A stretch of 64,000 bases of DNA, from NCBI GenBank assembly GCA_029948255.1, contig JALIZF010001775.1, positions 624,001 through 688,000 of the forward strand, written 5' to 3'. Positions 1 through 16,950 of the stretch are shown piece by piece. This DNA comes from Telmatactis stephensoni (taxonomy: Eukaryota; Cnidaria; Anthozoa; Actiniaria; Isophelliidae). Each line of letters begins with the position of its first letter. Position 1 is the first letter of the stretch. The notes beneath the pieces are model-generated. The model saw only the letters and a list, made by a program, of their open reading frames with translations. It did no database searches and had not been told where the DNA came from. The position numbers and the translations under genes are program-made.

Positions 1-325
1 AACACTTAAGGCGCAGACACGATGTAACTTGTGTGGTCACATTTTCTTTGACATTGCGTGCAACAGAGAGTTGCAGTGTCTGCCACACCTTGAACAGTTG
101 CGTGCAACGTTTCAGAAGGTTGCATTGCGTCTACGTGCACTGAGGTAACGTTCACTGTACTAATCCATATAAACGGACACGATGCAATTTGTGAGGTCAT
201 TTTCTGTGACATTGCGTGCAACACAGAGTTGCAGTGTGTGCCACACCTTGAACAGTTGCGTGCAGCGTTGCAGAAGGTTGCATTGCGCCTGCGTGCACTG
301 AGGTAACGTTCACACTACTAATCTA
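1..325. repeat. Two tandem ~160-bp units of a GTTGCGTGCAAC-rich repeat
   Basis: Two diverged direct copies offset by about 160 bp (matching blocks start near 21 and 181). Each carries ACATTGCGTGCAACA, GAGTTGCAGTGT and CCACACCTTGAACAGTTGCG blocks and ends with TGCACTGAGGTAACGTTCAC. The blocks resemble those of the element at 59891-60224, so both probably belong to one transposon-derived family. No protein is encoded. Confidence 0.7.
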
Positions 326-630
326 GATAAATCGGAGAACGCATAGGCATCTCGTCAACACGTTTTTCTTTTGCCTATTGTGTGAAAACTGATAAAAATG
401 GTGCGCGTTTTCAAACTTACTCAGATTAGTATATGTACGTAGCAAGAATACTCAGGTAGCGTTTTCCAGTTTATCCTGTCCAAGGTGTTCTCCGGTTGCA
501 TAACTAAATATAGATAAACCGTTTTCTTGTGGACGGAAGGTCTGATCGCTGCAAAAAAGATGCGTTCTTTATGCGTCAGAATTATCCAGAGTAGTGTTAT
601 GTTGATGTAGCCTTAGAAATAGCCTGCCTA

Positions 631-757
631 TAGGCTCTCCAGGTGAGGGGGCAAAGGGAGGGGGGAAAGGGAGGGAGAGGGGGAAAGGGGAGGGGAACCC
701 TCCTCCCCAGTCCCCTCCCCTTTTTCTCTCCCCTCCCCCTCCCCTGGAGAGCCTGTA
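631..757. repeat. G-run/C-run foldback element
   Basis: The ends are inverted copies (TAGGCTCTCCAGG on the left, CCTGGAGAGCCTGTA on the right). The left arm is almost pure G/A and the right arm almost pure C/T, so the element can fold into a GC-rich hairpin, and several GGG runs on the + strand could form a G-quadruplex. Structure is visible in the sequence; the mechanism of origin is inferred. Confidence 0.65.
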
Positions 758-2260
758 ACAAATCAAATTACTATAGACGGATCTTTCTAAAATCAATTTA
801 CTCTACCATGGACAAAAATACAACAAATGAAAGGAAGGAATCCCTAGAGCATACATTCCTGTTTGATATGAGTTTACTATTAGACTGACCAGAAATTTAC
901 ATTTATCCAGACGAAGACCCACAGACGGGGTCGAACATTTGAATCATTAAACAATTTTAACATTTTAGATCTGATTACGTACAAGAAATTCTTAGACAAT
1001 AATTTAGTTGCCGGAAAACATTCGCCGAACCACTTTAATAATCGACTGATACGCATAAATTATGAATTATGTAATTTCTGTATTAAAAAATTCAAAATAA
1101 ATGAATATACAGTCAAAATTATCAGTATTAAGGCGAAAACAGCAGTCAAGCTATCAACAAAGGAAGAAAAAAAGAAAGAGAAAAAAGAAAATCTGAAAAA
1201 AGAAAGAAAAAAAGATTCCGGTCTCAACGAGGCTCGAACATGTAACCTCTAGATAGGCACCCCCCGGAAACAGACTGGAACAATTATTGAAAAATAGGGA
1301 AAAAATGAAATTATGGGACGATTCTCCCGAGACATTCTATGAAGCTGAGACATCGAATCGACTTACGTTACGGATGAAGATTTCGGCCCCATCCACGCTA
1401 TCCCGGTGCTACATATTACAGTTATCTTAGCCCGAAGGCCAGGGAGGGAGACGACATCCGGACCCTAATCCATACCTTTAGATATCACCTTAGACCGCTG
1501 CGCTACCTAGACACTTAATAAATTTAATGACTAATCGGGGTAGTCTATTCGGCGAAGTTTCATTGTAATGCTAATACTCCCCAGGGAAAGAAAGGAACCA
1601 ATCAGAGTCCAGCCATCAAAAAATAGCTGTTTTGTAAATAAATAGAAAGAGAAAATAAAAGAATAAGTTTTCTAATCGGGGTAGTCTATTCGGCGAAGTT
1701 TCATTGTGATGCTAATATTTTTGTCACAAGTCCCTAGAGAGAGAGAGGGAACCAATCAAAGTGCTTACATTTCTTTTCTGTCTTTCCGTGTTCTACTAAT
1801 AGATCCCGAGCGCCCTGAATAAATCCGGTGTCTTTCCGCGATCTCGCGTTAACAGCGCCCAAGCTGTCAATTTATGGTTTATTTTCGTTCGAGGAATTTT
1901 GTCTGTGCAGAAGTTGAAATATAGCTAAAGAGATGGAAAACTTCTCAAGTTTTTTGGGCATTTTCGTTCAATGAACGTCCGTGACAGTTGAGCAAAAATT
2001 AGAACAGGTTTCGTGCCGTCTCCCACGTACTGACCACGTACATCACGCCGGGATCACGTAATCTGCCGGACTCACAGTCCAAAGAGCGGGTCATTTGCAA
2101 AACATGAATTTTTTTGTAAACCAAAACAATATCAGGATCAAATTTTTAATTTAATAAGAAGGTAACAGGATTATAAATTCACTGTCGATGTAAAAATTTG
2201 CCCAAATTTCATAAATTTTCGCGATCTTTGCACTTTCAGAAACACTCAAAAACGAGGCTG
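758..2260. other. Upstream spacer of CLPX, no gene recognised
   Basis: Apart from the 141-bp duplication I see only AT-rich sequence, an A/G-rich stretch near 1160-1215 and short unsupported ORFs. No domain, tRNA or splice-consistent exon was recognised. Confidence 0.5.
1531..1765. repeat. 141-bp direct duplication
   Basis: CTAATCGGGGTAGTCTATTC starts at 1531 and again at 1672. Both copies continue through GGCGAAGTTTCATTGT and later share GGAACCAATCA, with small differences between. A local tandem duplication with no coding content. Confidence 0.75.
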
Positions 2261-2560
2261 TGACGTCATAGTTTAAATGCGCATGTCCACAAAAAGGAAA
2301 CAAAGATGGCCGACTAGTGAGATGTTTGAGACGTTGTTGATGTGAAATTGTTTTAAAAACATCTTTATCTGACATCCATATACCGCCATCTTTCATCCAA
2401 GGGTCTGTTATTCTACACTTTACGTCGCTTCGCATTTTTTAGCCGTAATTTTGCTGTGGTCGTTAGAAAATAGTATCAAGCATACAGCGTTTGCTTCATT
2501 CTGACGTTCGTGCATTTTTCGTGTGGTAAACTTCATATTCGTTCAAGAATAGTATTCAGC
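2261..2560 (+). promoter_or_regulatory. Putative CLPX promoter with CRE and YY1-like sites
   Basis: The 300 bp before the CLPX start codon contain a palindromic CRE (TGACGTCA, 2261-2268) and AAGATGGCCG (2303-2312), which resembles the YY1 core AAGATGGC common near housekeeping gene starts. There is no obvious TATA box. Position and motifs suggest a TATA-less promoter; the transcription start cannot be placed from sequence alone. Confidence 0.4.
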
Positions 2561-8779
<6,219 letters not shown>

Positions 8780-9359
8780 ATGAACTGATTTTATTATAGA
8801 CTATACATGACGATTTGAGGGTGGTAGGAACACGATCGTGGAAAGCTATATGAAATGTAGTAAATTCATTATCATAAGAAAAGTTTTATTCAATTTGGGT
8901 TTTATCTGTTGCGACACTCGAGCGTCGAGTGCAGGATGCTACAAAGAGAGCAAAATTGTAAACTTTATTTCAAGATAAAAGACAGGTTCCATGAATTTTT
9001 AATCTAATAGTTTTGTTACATAAAAGAGAATATTTTATATTCACTGAAGAATTAGCTTTTCCATCTTTTTTTGTTTAGCAATACTTCGTTTGCAGCATAC
9101 ATACAAGTAAGCCATTTACAGTCGAGTACAACCGTTTCTAGAACATTGTTCCCAAAGCCCTCAAACTGACGTGTTTAACAATCCAAAGAGAATGATAAAA
9201 TCATGACTACCCATAACTCTCTACGGCCTTCAGTTCTCATTTTGACAACTATCGATTTTTGCAACTGCTGTATTTTAGTGTTAAGTATAAGTTAACTGTC
9301 CCAAAGCTAATCAAGAATCGTTTTAAAATTATAATGTATATACAACACAGTCTAATTTC

Positions 9360-9365
9360 AATAAA
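9360..9365 (+). terminator. Candidate CLPX polyadenylation signal
   Basis: AATAAA about 580 nt after the CLPX stop codon; it is the clearest hexamer in this stretch. Assignment is by position only. Confidence 0.35.
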
Positions 9366-10570
9366 ATACCTACTGATCTGTTTTTCATTGTTATTTCTAT
9401 TTTATAAAGTATTTGAGATATAAAGCGCGCATTGTCTAGTTACTGACTACGTTTATATCAGAGGACAGGGGCATAGCTCGCATAGTTAATGAAGTATAAA
9501 AGCAATATAAAATGATATCGCTCATATCTCTGTACTGTGATATCAACTCTGGAAGATGAAGAGCACTAGAAAACCAAGAGCTAGATACGATCTAGCATGC
9601 TTTCGTGCTCTGCATCTATATATCACAATACATAGCGGACATGCGCGCGCATTTTATATTGCTTAAGTTTTCATTCGTTTAAATCCATTCGAATATAACC
9701 TATTATATAAAAGATGGTTGTAAGTGGTAAAACTGTGAATAGCCTCCTCCGAACTGAAGGCTGACCGGCCTTTGTGATAGCGAGTGCGAAATAGCGTTTT
9801 GAGTGCTAAGCTGACTTATGATCGAAAAAACCTTTAGGCCCTTCCTAGTTGTCATTGTAGTTTCTCAAAACCAAGGGTCGTTACTACCTTTATTACTGGT
9901 TGTAATTGTTTAAACAATATTTATGCAGGTGATGGCTTTAGTTTTTCTCAATTATTTGTCGGCTCTTTATTAGTTCACACTTATAAGGTACCTCTTGGAT
10001 TTCTTAACATTCACTTTGATTATAAATTACAATGTAAGATGCGTCTTATTCGCTCGTACAAATTAAATGGCCCTAACCTAACATTTTTCATGAACTCTTT
10101 TACTTTAGACAGTACTTCTTTTAATTTTCGTATTAAAGAACTTAGATTCTTATTAATTAATTTGAGCATAGCCGTCTAAATCATTTTCCTACCCTCAAGA
10201 GTCCATACTGTGACATATCATCTTTTTTCAGAGATTACTTAAGAGGAATCAATTTTACAATGGCTAAAGATGTTACCCTTAACGACCTTGACAATCGGTA
10301 CTTTTAATCATAAGAAGACGAGTTTTAGAGCCGTGAGAACCATCTATTATAAACTGTCATCTGCGTCTGAGTAATATGCTGATGTAGTTTTTCTTTGTGC
10401 AAGTCAGACTTAACGAGATGAAAATATATAGAGGAAGTCTTTCATCTAAAGCATTTGCCTGTAGTATTCTTATTTACCTTTGTTAATCCATCAGGGCTCT
10501 ATAGATTATGTGTACAGTCTGTTTTAATCAGTTTTAATCACTTGACTAGCCGCGTTTAGAATGAACATTT
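9366..10570. other. Spacer after CLPX, nothing recognised
   Basis: AT-rich non-coding DNA with only short chance ORFs. No repeat unit, RNA gene or exon was recognised. Confidence 0.45.
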
Positions 10571-11047
10571 TTAAAGTGCCCCAAACCCCTAAATTGAAAT
10601 CACCGGTTGAGAATTCGTTTTTTTATGAATGGAAATGTTTAATGGTTAAATATTTCTGGATAAAATCATCTCCTTTCTGAGCATTAGACATTTGAAGTCG
10701 GAAAATGCAAATGAGATGACGTAAAAAAAAGGAATTTGCATGATTCTGTTTCCAATGTTGAAACAAGTGTGTTCACGGATTTGGGTAGCAAAAACATTCA
10801 CCACACTTTGTATTTTAGCAATGAAAATGTTTTGCGAATGGAAAAATAGTATGAAATTCATCTCTAGTGTTTTTGTATATTTAAGAAGTCCTTTTTCTAC
10901 TTCATCTCATTTGCATTTTCAGACTTCAAATGCTTAATCCTCAGAAAGGAGATGATTTTATCCAGAAATATTTAATCATGAGACTTTTCCATTCATGAAC
11001 AAATGATTATCAAAATTTCAATTTAGGGCCAGTTAGGGGCACTTTAA
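10571..11047. mobile_element. TTAA-flanked element with ~140-bp inverted repeats
   Basis: Outer ends read TTAAAGTGCCCC on the left and GGGGCACTTTAA on the right. Diverged inverted arms continue inward through TCTGGATAAAATCATCTCC, GACATTTGAAGTC and AAAATGCAAATGAGATGA and their complements, about 140 bp each. No transposase ORF. TTAA flanks are the target signature of piggyBac and Kolobok transposons, so this is probably a non-autonomous relative. Confidence 0.75.
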
Positions 11048-12840
11048 CGAAATGATTATATTTTAGAAGAAGTCTTTCATCTGAAGTATTCGCCTACATG
11101 GTATTGTTCATTGGCCTTTCTTAATCCGTTAGGGCCGTTTAGATCACGTCTGGTTTTATTCCACTTAACTATTTTGGACGTGAGATATCGTCTTATCTGG
11201 CTGTTTACTGGCTCTAGTTATCGAGTTTCGGATTTTCAAACTTGTTGTTTTTCTTATTGGTATCAAGTCTTCACTTACAGACTGAAATATGATTTTCGTT
11301 TCCTTGTTGTTTTTTTTTGGATTCCCCAGCTGATAAGCAGCCTCGAATCCTTGCTCCACGGAAGCTCGGCTTGCTCATTACACTGTTTTCTCGCCATTTT
11401 TAATACATATATTTCTCATCTATTTACTTCCTTCCTTTCAAAAATTCATTTTCTATTTTAATTACCAACTGACAAAAATATTAAGCAGCCGGCATGCGCC
11501 GCCGTCTTACCAATTTACAAATTACATATCTCATTTATTTTTACTTCATTTCGAAAGTATATTCCATTTCTTTTTATTCAGTATGTCTTTTCAAGCAAAT
11601 ATTCTTACAGTTATAATAATTATTTATAAAGCTTGATTAGAAAAACTAATACAATTTAATTGATATGAAATGTTTTTTAGGAAGAAAAAAAGTTTTTTAG
11701 AATTGAAAAAAAATTCCTGGGGGTTACAAATTAAAATCACAATGTAGGATTCCAATTTATCCCACACAGCGTAAGTTCCTATTTCCCACATACCTCGTCG
11801 CAATTAAAACGAACCAAAAAACTTTTAGGAATCAGTCAGTTCTTAGATTTGGAACTTTATTGCGTATTTATGAACATGACAAAATAATCAAAAATTCATT
11901 TTATCCAAGGCCAGAGGAAATTTAGAAGATAAACGTTGTTTTCAGCCTGTTTTCGCATGAGTAAATTGCTTTATTACAATGTTACATAACAAGTTAAATG
12001 ATTATTTTTCCATAAAACAAGAAGATAATATGAGTTATTGAAAAGCATTTTTGTTTGAGAATTAAAGTTTCCTCTGTTTAATTTCTCAGTTTCTTTCTCT
12101 CTTTTTCAATGATTTCCCGTCTCGCAAAAATACAGTCTAATCCTCAAACAAAATATGCTCTTTATGTTTCCGTTTCACTTGGTTATTAAAGTACTTAACA
12201 TTGAATGCCAAAGTGAAGACAAAATGTCGTCTTTTACGAACAAGGCGTGACGTCAACTGTCTGGTCGCCTGGACTAAGTGTATTATTGATAAAACATTTC
12301 TGACAACGTGAAACAACATAAAGTGTTTTCCATTTCCTATTGTCTGGCAGTCAAGCCGACTCCAGAAATTATAGTGTATAAACTAACACTCCACACGTTA
12401 GTTCGAAACTAAGAGAATACGTGAACAAGCCTTTGGTAACCGCATTACAAACCCCTAGCTTCCCCCCAAAAAAGAACTGAAAAACTAGAATAAAGGTATA
12501 AAAATATAAATAAAAGTATTGTTATTCAAACTCTAAGTCGTAACTTCTAGTAAGTACACACACACAAAAACGTATAATTCTTCTAATCATTAAATGTAGT
12601 CAAAATCACCTAATTTAAAAGCTTGTGCAACTTGAACCGAACAGAGCTAAGGTTTACTGGCAGTTTGAAATGCGTTTAAATCATAAAATGGGCGTGGCAG
12701 TTACAAGAACGCACTACATCTCTTGGATGAGTCAAGGAAGAGGGTTGTTGTACAGAACTTTGGGATTGTCGAGACATATATTGAGTTTCACATATGTAGC
12801 GACCATTCTGCTGTATCTCATTTGAATTAACATGTTTTAA
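11048..12840. other. Spacer, no gene recognised
   Basis: AT-rich DNA. A 116-codon ORF (11111-11461, +) is hydrophobic and low in complexity and resembles no family I know. Nothing else is supported. Confidence 0.4.
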
Positions 12841-12842
12841 TT

Positions 12843-13200
12843 TCGGTTCTCTCCACAATGGCCATTGTAAGGTTGTAAGGACAGCCATTGTAGAGAGGTG
12901 ATCGTTGTACAGGGGTTACAATATAGAGTAAATGTATGGATCAGATCAATGGTGAGCACAAAAGATGCTGGCCATTGTAGAGAGGTGACCATTGTATAGA
13001 AGTTACAATATAAGGTAAATTGTATGGATCAGTGATGAGGACAGAAGATACTGGCTATTGTAAAGAAGTGGTCATTGTATAGAGGTTACATGCAATACAG
13101 TAAGTGTATAGATCGGCAAATCGATGGGACAGAAAATGCTAGTCGTTGTGGATAGGTGCTCGATCTCCAGCGATTTCAATGTATGTATGGATCAGACCCA
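12843..13200. repeat. Degenerate ~86-bp tandem array
   Basis: About four diverged units (starts near 12883, 12971, 13054, 13142), each with GCCATTGTAGAGAGGTGA, TTGTATAGAGGTTACA and GTATGGATCAG blocks. The repeat is old (units clearly diverged) and non-coding. Confidence 0.75.
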
Positions 13201-14038
13201 CGGCGATACTGGAGATTCCATTGTATTAATTAACAATGCATAATTCTATACGTCGAACGATTTGTGGCGCACATATGAAAGCTAAAACCAGATGATATAA
13301 TCACCACGGCTGCTTTATCAAAAATTGTCAGGATCACGTTCAAAAACAGGATATGTCTTGCATCGATAACAGGGCTTTCAAAGCGAACCGTAACTAGGTG
13401 CAAATCAATAATACGGTATTACTATGATGGCTTAAAAAGATATAGTCACATCGCAAGCAAGTATTGAAATCACTGGCACTTTAAGAGCTTCGTCATTGGC
13501 TGTCATGTATGGTTCAATATACGATGGCAAATAACAGCTAGAGAAATTACTTACATATTGACTTTTTGACTGGGTGGATTATTGTGCTGAAGATTTTTTA
13601 TCTTGTAACTTTAATTGAAATTTCACCTTTTTACTTTTATCTGCCAATATGTCACATATATTTGATTTCTAATCCAATGTTATTCGCTTTGATCCCTTTT
13701 TGGCTTGGTCCGTATCCACAAATTAAAGTTTTGGGATATTTCCAAGTGCGCCAAGTTTGGCTAGCTCGCCACCAAAATAAGATAACCATCTCTCAGACCC
13801 TCTCCACAACGGTCAGCATTTTCGGTTCCCGGCTGCCATCGATTTAATCCGTACGCTTGTTGTGGAAACCCTAAAACTGCTGATTCATACATGTTTACTG
13901 ACTGCCAATAATACTATACATTAAAAACTGTTCTCACTACAATTGTCAGTGCTAGTGCAAACGTTTCGCAAGACCCGCTATAGCCTTGCCAAATTATAAC
14001 TGCTCCCAAACAACATATCATAACTACTCACCCATCTT

Positions 14039-14200
14039 TGACGTCAGATGATGAATTTATTTGCATAGATTCCATTTATTTTTCCGTGCGTTTGTACTCT
14101 AATAGACACACAGATGACGTCAAATGCGGTGAGAACAAAAGGGTACGCGACGACGACGTCTCATGCGACGTAAAAATACGTTGAGAACAAAAACGGGTAC
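14039..14200. repeat. CRE-bearing repeat upstream of the GPCR
   Basis: Contains two perfect TGACGTCA palindromes (14039-14046, 14115-14122) and ATAGATTCCATTTATTTTTC followed by CGTGCGTTTGTACTCTAATAGA. The latter blocks recur, inverted, in the element at 22985-23162, so this is a member or half-copy of that family. The sites lie about 1.1 kb upstream of the GPCR; any regulatory effect is conjecture. Confidence 0.55.
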
Positions 14201-15248
14201 GGCAAAGATGTGTGACCTGACTTGCAGCCCCTTCACCACCCCTAACAGTAGTATCCCTTCCCCACTCTAGACAGTCTTAATTGCTCAAGTTGTTATGAAA
14301 TATATAGTCCATTTATAGCTAGTTCAAAATATAGGTTATCTCAGGAATCAAAAATATATTTATCAGCTAGCTGCGTCTACCTGAGTATTCAAATAAATGG
14401 ACAAAGCGTGTTTTTTCTTCGTTTTGATGGATAGAAATCCTAATAAAAAGATACGTTTTCAAATTTATCAAAATGATGGAAGTAGTCTGAAGTCTATGAA
14501 TTGAAATTTAGAAGTAACAGTTCAGTATCTTTCAGTTGTTGTTGTTTGGGAGCAGCTATTAGTACTGACGTACTGGCAGAACTTGTTTTTACAGGATTTT
14601 CAAAAACAATTTCATGAGCTAAATTCAAATTTAGCTCAGAAATGAGAACAAAGCCGTCCTTTGTGCGTTATAAGATTTAATTTACATTTTCCTTAAATAC
14701 CCCGGCAAAACAGATGTTGGTGCTCTGAATGGCATTTTATTTTAAACAAAATAGTCTCTATCACGTAATTCACTAGCCAGTTCTCTCCAAGGTTGATAAT
14801 TGAGTAACTGGCATAAAAGATTGTAAGGTTATGTATATTTTTTCGTTTAGTTTGTTTTTAGCAACTCCTAATCACCTTCGCCGCTTCTACGTAAATCAGC
14901 CACTTGAGTCTAGTACCAAGTGTCGTTGATCACGCATGCGCGCGCAATGACTAACAAGCAAGTTGTTATCCCAGTCAGGTAATGATCTACACCATATGAA
15001 CAACCAGTTCAATCATTTTAATGCGATTCTAATGATACCAAAAAGAGGACAGGCGTGAAGGATAGCAATCTCGGTGCGAACTTTTTAAATAGCTCGAGTA
15101 TATCCGTTTTGTGACGTATTTTTAAGCTTCATCAAGTTGTTTTCAATTTGAAAGACTGAGGGGACTTACGATTCATTTGTTCGCGGTTTAGTGGATGATT
15201 TCAAGACATGGTTCAGTCAGTTCCTCGCCTGGAAATTAAATCAAAACA
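14201..15248. other. Region upstream of the GPCR
   Basis: No gene or repeat recognised. It should include the GPCR promoter and 5' UTR, but no convincing TATA box or initiator can be singled out. Confidence 0.35.
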
Positions 15249-16550
15249 ATGGATGCTCGTCTGTGCCATTATCATTTAGTTTCTAAGCAAAATTTGGCTC
15301 CTAGTAATAGCACAAGATGGGCAAACTGTAGCAATACAACGACAGGTAACCATACAAACGGAATCGATGCTGAGTCCGACCAGATGAATTTAGGAAAGCC
15401 AACTCTGATGCTGGTAGCTGTATTTATAGCCCTCATGGGGAACTTCTTCATTATTTTTACGTACTCAAAGAACTTCAAAATGCGGACAATCACGAATACT
15501 CTAGTTGTAAACCTCTGTGCTGCGGATTTACTTTCGTCGATTTTCGACTTTCCATTTTGGTTGAGTTTGGCGCTTGGAACACCGATTTATCGGCAATTGA
15601 CTCTTTGCCGCGTCCTTTTCTGCTTCGAGGATCTTTTTCACATAATTGCAATCCTAACGATGTGTGGAATAGCCGCGGATCGTTTTGTTACTCTGGTAAA
15701 AGGTCAAAGACGGCTTATGACTTATCGAAGAGCTCGTATTTTAATATTATGGTCATGGATTCAAGCTATTTTCTCAGCTGCTCCGTGGAGTTTAATCCGA
15801 GTTCTTCCTCCCCGAAGATGTCAAACTTTTCCACATATTTACGATCCTTCTACTGAAATTAAAACCTTTGATGTTTTCTTCAAAGTCGCCAATATTGTTC
15901 TTCCATTTTTTGGGTCATATTTTGTCTTCTATCGAATTGTCCAAGCCGTTAGAGGTCGCAGTAAGGTTAGCATTGATAATAATTACGTTTCACGGAACTA
16001 CAGCGCCGAACGCTTTGCAGTGGACGCTTACAAGAGGTCGTCCAAAACTGCTATTATCCTTTTCTTTATGTTTCTCATATGTACGCTTCCATATCTGTGT
16101 GTAATCCTCTGGAGTATAATCACGTCTGGGAAGATTGGCTTTGACTTGGGATTTATCGTGTATTTTATCTTTGCACTCAAACGTTCACTCTTCCCTGCTA
16201 TTTATATATTTCGTAACCGAGTTATATGGAACTATATACAAGAAACGTTAAGCTGCACAGCCTGTAGAGCGAGCGAAAATTCACGGCAACAAGATAACTT
16301 GTCCTACATGCCCCCCGACCAAACCACTTCGTGCTTTACAATTTTTGGTAGAAACTTTTATCGTACTCGTATTCATCCATCAGTTTTTGACGGCGAAAAT
16401 AACTACTTTCCTAAAAACCTGGAAGTATGTTTCGTGTATAATGCAAATGGCAAAGAAGTTAAAGCGTCCGATCCACATTTTACGGATATTGCGAATGAGG
16501 GGACGAAAGAAGGAGAGAGGAAAATTATAGGACGCTATAGTTCAAGTTAG
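15249..16550 (+). CDS. Intronless class A G protein-coupled receptor, orphan
   Basis: 433 residues with the seven-helix pattern of rhodopsin-type receptors; ligand unknown. Four N-glycosylation sequons precede TM1 (N20, N26, N29, N34). Landmarks: GN in TM1 (N65), D93 in TM2, paired cysteines C120 and C191 for the extracellular disulphide, DRF (144-146) where DRY is usual, W168 and W170 in TM4, P219 in TM5, CTLP (278-281) in place of CWxP in TM6, and LFPAIY (314-319) where NPxxY is usual in TM7. TM7 also carries K311 and R312. A 100-residue cytoplasmic tail follows. Start AAACAATGG is a good Kozak context, and no splice site is needed. Single-exon peptide or chemosensory-like receptors are common in invertebrates, especially cnidarians; finer subfamily placement is not possible by eye. 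Confidence 0.9.
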   Translation: MDARLCHYHLVSKQNLAPSNSTRWANCSNTTTGNHTNGIDAESDQMNLGKPTLMLVAVFIALMGNFFIIFTYSKNFKMRTITNTLVVNLCAADLLSSIFDFPFWLSLALGTPIYRQLTLCRVLFCFEDLFHIIAILTMCGIAADRFVTLVKGQRRLMTYRRARILILWSWIQAIFSAAPWSLIRVLPPRRCQTFPHIYDPSTEIKTFDVFFKVANIVLPFFGSYFVFYRIVQAVRGRSKVSIDNNYVSRNYSAERFAVDAYKRSSKTAIILFFMFLICTLPYLCVILWSIITSGKIGFDLGFIVYFIFALKRSLFPAIYIFRNRVIWNYIQETLSCTACRASENSRQQDNLSYMPPDQTTSCFTIFGRNFYRTRIHPSVFDGENNYFPKNLEVCFVYNANGKEVKASDPHFTDIANEGTKEGERKIIGRYSSS

Positions 16551-16773
16551 TAAATGCTTAGTAAAACAGAAGCGAGTTTTCGTGCCGCGAAACTGGATGT
16601 AATTTGATCAGTTGGATCTGCGATCAAAAATGAGTTTCTTGCTTTGTGTATTTGCTAACTTTGTTTGTCTTGTTGATTGGCAGCGATTGATTGCTGCTGA
16701 ACTAACCAGTCATTATTCCATTTCAAGTCAACAAAAAAGAAAACTCGGCTATTAAAGCACGCTTCTGTGTTCC

Positions 16774-16873
16774 CAAATGAATTGGGGAGAAAGAGCAGTT
16801 TCAAGTGCCGAATTTTTTAATTATCAAAAAAAAATTCGGAACTTGAGACTGCTTTTACTTCCCAATTCATTTT
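16774..16873. repeat. Foldback hairpin after the GPCR
   Basis: Inverted arms of about 45 bp with several mismatches: AATGAATTGGGGAGAAAGAG to GCCGAATTTTTT on the left, and the complementary AAAATTCGGAAC to CCCAATTCATTT on the right. Probably a small foldback element in the 3' flank. Confidence 0.7.
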
Positions 16874-16940
16874 CGATAATGAAAAATGCAAATGACAGTT
16901 GCCATGTGACGTTTGTTGAAATTAATGACTTGAAAATCGA

Positions 16941-16946
16941 AATAAA
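16941..16946 (+). terminator. Candidate GPCR polyadenylation signal
   Basis: AATAAA about 390 nt after the GPCR stop codon; positional evidence only. Confidence 0.35.
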
Positions 16947-16950
16947 GTAA

